Assembly: GCA_938036915.1 (NCBI GenBank)
Contig: CALHVV010000022.1
Coordinates: 1 to 26,661, forward strand
Direction of reading: 5' to 3'
From: an uncultured Candidatus Saccharibacteria bacterium
GTDB lineage: Bacteria > Patescibacteriota > Saccharimonadia > Saccharimonadales > Saccharimonadaceae
Length of the DNA stretch: 26,661 bases
Below, piece after piece: positions 22,406-26,661 of the stretch. Under the pieces are notes generated by a model. The model was not told where the DNA came from. It made no database searches and saw nothing but the letters and a program-made list of their open reading frames with translations. Position 1 is the first letter of the stretch, and each line of letters opens with the position of its first letter. Made by a program: the position numbers and the translations under genes.

Positions 22406-25122
22406 CGCGAGACAGCATGCAAAGTCTAGCGAAGTACAGGGGTGTGGAGGTGTTGTACTTTTTAGTTTTTCTATTTTCTGAATGGTCACGTGCCCTGTGT
22501 AATTATAAGTTGTTAGTTACCTCATTCGCCGCATGATTGCGCCCTGTCTTGCAAGCACTTATCCATCCCGCCTTAAGCCAAGAAGTAGCATGATGCGATC
22601 ATATACTCCATCCATTTTTTACAAAAAAGATAATTACATTACGGTGCTAAAATTCGCTTGCTTCGCCCAATCACTGTCCTTAATATATTATGCTCATATA
22701 TTATATATAAGCTCAGCAAAGCACCCTTTGAACGCTATCGCGTCTAGAAAATAATACTCGTTATATGTCAAAATGTGAAAAAATGAACCACCCGTACTTG
22801 TCGTGTATATATCACTTTATCTTTCGCTCTTTTAGCTCTTTCAATGCTGCGATGTATCTGCAAAAATTATCGAGCAAGTTTTCGCTTGTGCTTATTTGGC
22901 TATCGCTTCTGCCTTAAGCGAAGTATCGTTTTGCTATCTCCTCGCGCCTTTTTGTCAGAGCCACCTATGGCACTCCATGGAGCCATTATGTCGATCTCAT
23001 TTTTGCACACTACTTATATAGAGCCAGCTGCCCCACCTCCATACATCGCATACTATTAGATCGTGTGTATTTAATAGCCATGACCACTATACACTGCTTA
23101 TGTTTATCGCATACTCACCCGCACTCAACACACAATTAGACGCCTACGCTCAAAAATATGAAAATAGCACCATGCTAACCCACTCGCTGGATCGTACACA
23201 TCAAGCTCCATCCATTTTTTAACTTCGCTCTAGTCCATCGAGCTAGCTCTATACACCTTATGCTTTAATATAATGGTTATGCCTATCTCACTATCAACCA
23301 TCATTTCCTTGCATTATGCAACCAATCATGAAAATTTGTGACTGTATCATATTGGCGTGGCGCAGACGCAAATCCAACCACCACCATTAACTCACAAAGC
23401 ACCATCTAGGCCATAAAGTTACTCGCACTTACCGCATATTTTGGCTCACCAATGCCTACTATTTCTAACCCTCATCGCACCCATCTATTTTGTTATGAAC
23501 AATTTTACTACCAAGCCTATCGTTGAATGTTTTTCTACTATTTTCACACACTCAGCTCATCTCAAACGTGTGCCACCATGCCTCATGATGCAGAAAATTT
23601 TCGTCACATACTCCATCGTTGCATCACACCATGGCAAAAAATACCATTTTTGTTTACAAACCAATCAACCACCACACTACATAGTTCGCATGTCATGCAC
23701 GCCTCATCAAAATCATTACATTCTTTTGGCACGCACGAACCATCATCGCTTCTTGGCATTATATTTTTGCACCACTTTGCCAGGCTGAGTTTTATTATTC
23801 TCAAATTTTTATTATGAATATCATTATATTATGTTCATGAGATTTAGCGTGGTAATCCTTTACTTAATTTGCTTCTCATATCACATCTAGGTCTCTTGTG
23901 TTTGCACGCGCCACACAGATTTTAGCCAAAACAAGACAGTCATTTACTCAAGCGAACTCACTCCCTACTTTATCTCACAACCTCACATTCATTTTTGTAG
24001 ATTTCCCTAATCAAAAATGTGAAAATATTGCACTGCTACTACACGCACTTCATTTTTATCACACATACTGTACATCGCACCTCCATCTTTCTACCTAGCT
24101 ATATCATTTTTTGCATGCTCATTCACAAATTTGCACATAGGTGTACACACTGCCATCATACTCATCTTATATCTACTACCAGACAATCCATTCTTGCATC
24201 ATTCATCACTCGCATAGTAGCAAAAAATATTGTGCACGCGTATTATGTTGCAAAGTTGTGAACGTTTTTGCTAGGCATTACTAATTTTTTATCAATAACA
24301 AATAGCCCATCAGCGTTTTTATTACAGCGTCGCAATGCGCCATTATTTTTGTCACGTATATAGTATCCGCTTGCTACTCTGGCCATTAAAAAATCATTTT
24401 TTCGCAGTCGTGCACTTCTATTATTTTTTCTGTATGCGAAAATATCGCAATATACGCACCGCACACCAATTAGAACGGGCAAAAAATAATATTCTACTAC
24501 AGAATAATTATTGATAATGCAGCGCTCACTCATATTTTTGCAAATCATTTTGCAAAAATGTCTCAGCTACTACAAAAAACTGCTTGTCGCTCTGTATTAT
24601 ACTTTGCTGTTGTCTCATTTTTTACTTTTTGTATTTCAATTCATACCGCACTCATGGTTCGCCTATTTTGCGCCCACTCGTACTCTCATCAATGCAGCAG
24701 CAAAAAATTGCATGAACGATTTTGCATATTGTTCATGCTCTCTTGCTGTTTCCTTTTCCATAGCATGCACGTCATCATATACAAAAAGATATATTTGATA
24801 AAGCACTGGCCTCACTTTGTGTACAAAATACTCATCACCATGCCCTATGTATAGTACATTATCATATCTATGCTTTTTTAAATTTACCATCCACTGCTCT
24901 GAATATATTCTTGTTATATTCAGACATTTTCTTGCTCGTTCTCAAGCAATTTATAATACACAAAGAGAATCCATATAGCACACAAACACCCCTATAGCAT
25001 AAAAATTACATCATTTTCTTACTACAATGCGCACATTACACCAGCCAATACACACTACTCAAAAGTTCAACGGCATAGGACACACCCCTCGTTTATTCTT
25101 TGCAATCACCATAGATTTTTTG
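22406..25122. other. Gene desert 2 (~2.7 kb)
   Basis: No open frame with protein-like content or start signals is seen on either strand, and no RNA gene is recognised. The region is strongly AT-rich, with frequent CATTTTTG and TTTTTGCA words, an 11-bp inverted repeat at 24534-24559, and a 16-bp word (CTCCATCCATTTTTTA) at both 22606-22621 and 23206-23221, exactly 600 bp apart. The nature of this stretch is unknown. Confidence 0.6.
24534..24559. other. Perfect 11-bp inverted repeat
   Basis: ATTTTTGCAAA (24534-24544) and TTTGCAAAAAT (24549-24559) are separated by TCAT. The arms contain the TTTTTGCA octamer common in this desert. Confidence 0.7.
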
Positions 25123-25157
25123 CACAGAAAAACCAGTGCTCTATATGCACTGGTTTT
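25123..25157 (-). terminator. Terminator of the unrecognised 25.2-25.9 kb gene
   Basis: The stem AAAACCAGTGC (25129-25139)/GCACTGGTTTT (25147-25157) has a 7-nt loop; on minus a five-U run follows. It lies 37 nt past the stop. Confidence 0.85.
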
Positions 25158-25193
25158 ATTAGTAGATGAGTAACTGTGGGCAGTCTGCAACTA

Positions 25194-25937
25194 CTATGCA
25201 GCCAACCCAAATTGATTAGCTCCAACATAGCTCATACTGTCGAACACTGGGACAAGAACCTTCACCTCATTATCGCCAAACTCACCAGGTATGATTTGGT
25301 CTGTATCTGTCACGTAGCATGGTTTGCGAATTAAGAAACCAAACAAATGGCGCTGTGGGTCGTCTGGATGTGTGCAAAAAGCTGCTCCTTCAAAGTTGCC
25401 ATATATTTGCTCATCCGGCCCAAGCGGAATAACAAGCTGGCTATCCACATCACGACGCACATCGTCTAAAGAAATCGCCGCCTCGGAATTGAGCGACGAT
25501 GCGTATGGAGAATATTGGACATCGCTGTCCTTTGGACTCTTGACGTATTCTTGGCTACCAAATATAACCACTCCATCAACATTGAACTGAACCTTCTCCC
25601 CAATAGCAGGGCCACCTTCAACATCACGTAGCTTTGCCAACTCGTGCATTATCGCTTTTTCTGCACTCTTATCAATCGTGCCATCTCGCGTCGCCTCAAA
25701 AAATGCCTTTCGCAATGCTTCTTGCACGTGCTTCATCCAGCCACTCTCTGGAGAATATTTGCTTGGGGCTTCGAAGCCACTACGCTTGTAATATGCTTCT
25801 TCGCCTATACATAGTCCATCACCTTCAGGATCTGTAAGGTTTTCTTTTGGCATAGGATATTCTTCAACTGCTAATGCTACCGTCTCAAATGTACCCATTC
25901 CTTTGTTGTTTAGTTCAAATTTATTACTTTTACTCAT
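25194..25937 (-). CDS. Hypothetical soluble protein
   Basis: I do not recognise this 247-residue protein. It has no signal peptide or membrane helix. The N-terminal half has MSKSNKFELNNKGMGTFETVALAVEEYPMP and a helical segment (~70-105, WMKHVQEALRKAFFEATRDGTIDKSAEKAIMHELAKLR). The C-terminal half (~110-247) is β-rich (VQFNVDGVVIFGSQEYV, SQLVIPLGPDEQIYGNFEGAAFCTHPDDP, VKVLVPVFDSMSYVG). Four Cys/His-containing spots (LCIG, FCTHP, RHLFG, PCYV) are too scattered to call a metal site. It is a single-gene unit: an AT-rich -10 (TATAAA 25943-25948) lies 5 nt before the ATG and a terminator follows. It is flanked by ~2.7 kb of gene desert on one side. Confidence 0.7.
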   Translation of the reverse strand: MSKSNKFELNNKGMGTFETVALAVEEYPMPKENLTDPEGDGLCIGEEAYYKRSGFEAPSKYSPESGWMKHVQEALRKAFFEATRDGTIDKSAEKAIMHELAKLRDVEGGPAIGEKVQFNVDGVVIFGSQEYVKSPKDSDVQYSPYASSLNSEAAISLDDVRRDVDSQLVIPLGPDEQIYGNFEGAAFCTHPDDPQRHLFGFLIRKPCYVTDTDQIIPGEFGDNEVKVLVPVFDSMSYVGANQFGLAA

Positions 25938-25942
25938 AGTTT

Positions 25943-25948
25943 TTTATA
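25943..25948 (-). promoter_or_regulatory. -10 box of the 25.2-25.9 kb gene
   Basis: TATAAA on the minus strand ends 5 nt before the ATG at 25937; the alternative register AGTATA is weaker. A near-leaderless transcript is implied. Confidence 0.45.
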
Positions 25949-26227
25949 CTCCGCACTATGATTTTGGTTAACGGCATTGGCTCCTTTCTGCCGATTCCTC
26001 CCTGCTGCGTGCTTTGTGGCGCGTGGCAGCGTGGTAGTAAGTAATCGTATCAACTTGCATTATAGCACAAAACCAGCGCCTGCAAAGCTATTTTTGGCCT
26101 TATTTTCGTATTATTTTCCCCATATGTACCCCTGTCGTACCAGTGGTGGCTATTTGGACGATAATTATATATTTTTCGCAAGCATTTTGGTCTTGATTAC
26201 ACGTTTTTCTCCTTACGAGTAGCACCC

Positions 26228-26275
26228 CTACTCTCTACTCTCTACTCTACTCTCTACTCTACTCTCCTCTGCTCT
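26228..26275. repeat. CTACTCT/CTACT tandem repeat
   Basis: Units read CTACTCT, CTACTCT, CTACT, CTACTCT, CTACT, then degenerate CT-rich copies. It is a polypyrimidine simple repeat of mixed 7- and 5-nt units. Confidence 0.85.
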
Positions 26276-26350
26276 GTCACTGCATGTGTGTAGAGCAAAT
26301 ATCAGATGATGATACTACGCCACTCCAGCACTGAAATAACTCTTATGGTA

Positions 26351-26434
26351 ATGAAGAGGTAGCCACTAGCAAAGCTGCCCAGCCCTAAGGCGCTGTATGC
26401 AGATTTGTGTGGTCTTTGCTAGACGGCCTCTCAT
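26351..26434 (+). ncRNA. Candidate structured RNA
   Basis: Nested helices ATG(A)AGAGG (26351-26359)/CCTCTCAT (26427-26434) and CTAGCAAAG (26366-26374)/CTTTGCTAG (26414-26422, 9 perfect pairs) are separated by a small internal loop. Smaller stems lie 3' (GCATA/TATGC near 26465-26480), and a terminator ends the stretch at 26579. It matches no RNA family I recognise (not tmRNA, RNase P, SRP or 6S by motif). Confidence 0.35.
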
Positions 26435-26544
26435 GCCCCACCAAAGGCCAATCAACATGCATAGCATACCCCTGTTATGCCAGGCTCTGCGGCAAACCAC
26501 AGCACACCATCCACTATCACAGTCAGTCACTATGCAGCCATAGC

Positions 26545-26579
26545 AAAACCGCCCAAGGCAATCTACCTCGGGCGGTTTT
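26545..26579. terminator. Terminator downstream of rpsG (bidirectional)
   Basis: AAAACCGCCC (26545-26554) and GGGCGGTTTT (26570-26579) form a 10-bp stem. It lies 20 nt after the rpsG stop on minus and could also end a plus-strand RNA. Confidence 0.85.
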
Positions 26580-26598
26580 GTACATTGCGCTGCAGAAC

Positions 26599-26661
26599 TT
26601 AACCGCGAGCAAAGTGGGAAAAGGAGCGGTTGGCCTCGGCCATTTTGTGGGTGTCTTCCTT
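26599..26661 (-). CDS. rpsG: Ribosomal protein uS7, C-terminal end only
   Basis: The last 20 codons read KEDTHKMAEANRSFSHFARG and stop (TAA at 26599-26601), matching the conserved uS7 C-terminus (REDTHRMAEANxAFAH). The rest lies outside the window. A terminator follows directly, so fusA is not immediately downstream as it is in the classical str operon. Confidence 0.9.
   Translation of the reverse strand, partial: KEDTHKMAEANRSFSHFARG

Larger units (their letters stand above)
25949..26598. other. Intergenic region upstream of the rpsG 3' end
   Basis: No coding sequence is supported. It contains a pyrimidine tandem repeat (26228-26275), a nested stem structure (26351-26434) and a bidirectional terminator (26545-26579). 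The plus-strand stretch 26280-26580 could be a non-coding RNA ending at that terminator. Confidence 0.5.

Noticed and set aside
22533..22754. DnaA-box cluster or replication origin in the desert
   Set aside because: AT-rich patches occur (22,680-22,715) but no cluster of TTATCCACA-like boxes was seen and no dnaA/dnaN genes are nearby.
22406..25122. Short open frames of 60-115 codons in the desert as real genes
   Set aside because: They overlap on both strands, lack ribosome-binding sites or -10 boxes at the right distance, and have low-complexity Cys/His/Tyr/Phe-rich translations typical of random AT-rich DNA.
26280..26580. tmRNA, RNase P RNA or SRP RNA
   Set aside because: No T-loop/TTCGA-type acceptor domain, no RNase P GAGGAAAGTCC/ACAGA core and no SRP GGAAGCA-type tetraloop region was found on either strand.

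Overview
Most of the window (about 1.0-26.66 kb) looks like one contig of a Patescibacteria/CPR bacterium, probably a Saccharibacterium (TM7). The evidence is a minimal Gram-positive-style type IV pilus (T4P) locus with no outer-membrane secretin or PilP lipoprotein, compact genes with many 4-nt ATGA overlaps, an rpsF-ssb-rpsR-efp cluster without rplI, and UGA used as a normal stop (pilM, pilO), which argues against the code-25 Gracilibacteria/Absconditabacteria. The lineage is inferred from gene content; no database search was possible. The first ~970-1,000 bases are different: they are GC-rich and carry an AraC/GyrI-type regulator and the 5' end of a cmoB-like gene, as expected of a gammaproteobacterium. 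They join a prepilin peptidase gene in mid-frame, which suggests an assembly or amplification chimera.

Layout. 1-~985: foreign segment. ~985-4.6 kb (minus strand): truncated prepilin peptidase, a type IV pilin, a membrane-anchored parvulin foldase and a bacterial PH-domain membrane protein. 4.7-6.2 kb: a small Pro-rich membrane protein (plus), tRNA-Arg(CCU) (minus) and an AT-rich DUF3800 gene (plus) that looks acquired. 6.27-13.04 kb (minus): a seven-gene operon in the order pilM, pilN, pilO, a 76-aa membrane protein, pilB, pilT, pilC. 13.16-15.57 kb (minus): an ~800-aa secreted protein, a candidate pilus adhesin. 15.97-17.8 kb (plus): ychF and a CPBP-family membrane protease. 18.13-18.86 kb (minus): tlyA. 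20.62-22.33 kb (minus): rpsF, ssb, rpsR, efp. 25.19-25.94 kb (minus): an unrecognised protein. 26.60 kb to the end: the last 20 codons of rpsG.

The pilus genes form a coherent system. The pilin is processed by the prepilin peptidase, assembled by PilB on the PilC/PilM/PilN/PilO platform and retracted by PilT, while the foldase and large secreted protein may serve exported surface components. Two long stretches, ~18.86-20.5 kb and ~22.4-25.1 kb, have no convincing gene.

The most unusual signals are non-coding. (1) A family of structured intergenic repeats occurs four times between ~1.77 and 18.11 kb. The two best copies share a sequence box and two hairpins whose stems differ in sequence but keep pairing, and one copy is closed by a 10-bp outer helix. 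(2) At least five genes have a -10 box only 5-8 nt before the start codon, which implies leaderless mRNAs. (3) The gene deserts contain isolated strong hairpins and many TTTTTGCA octamers. (4) A nested stem structure lies downstream of rpsG.
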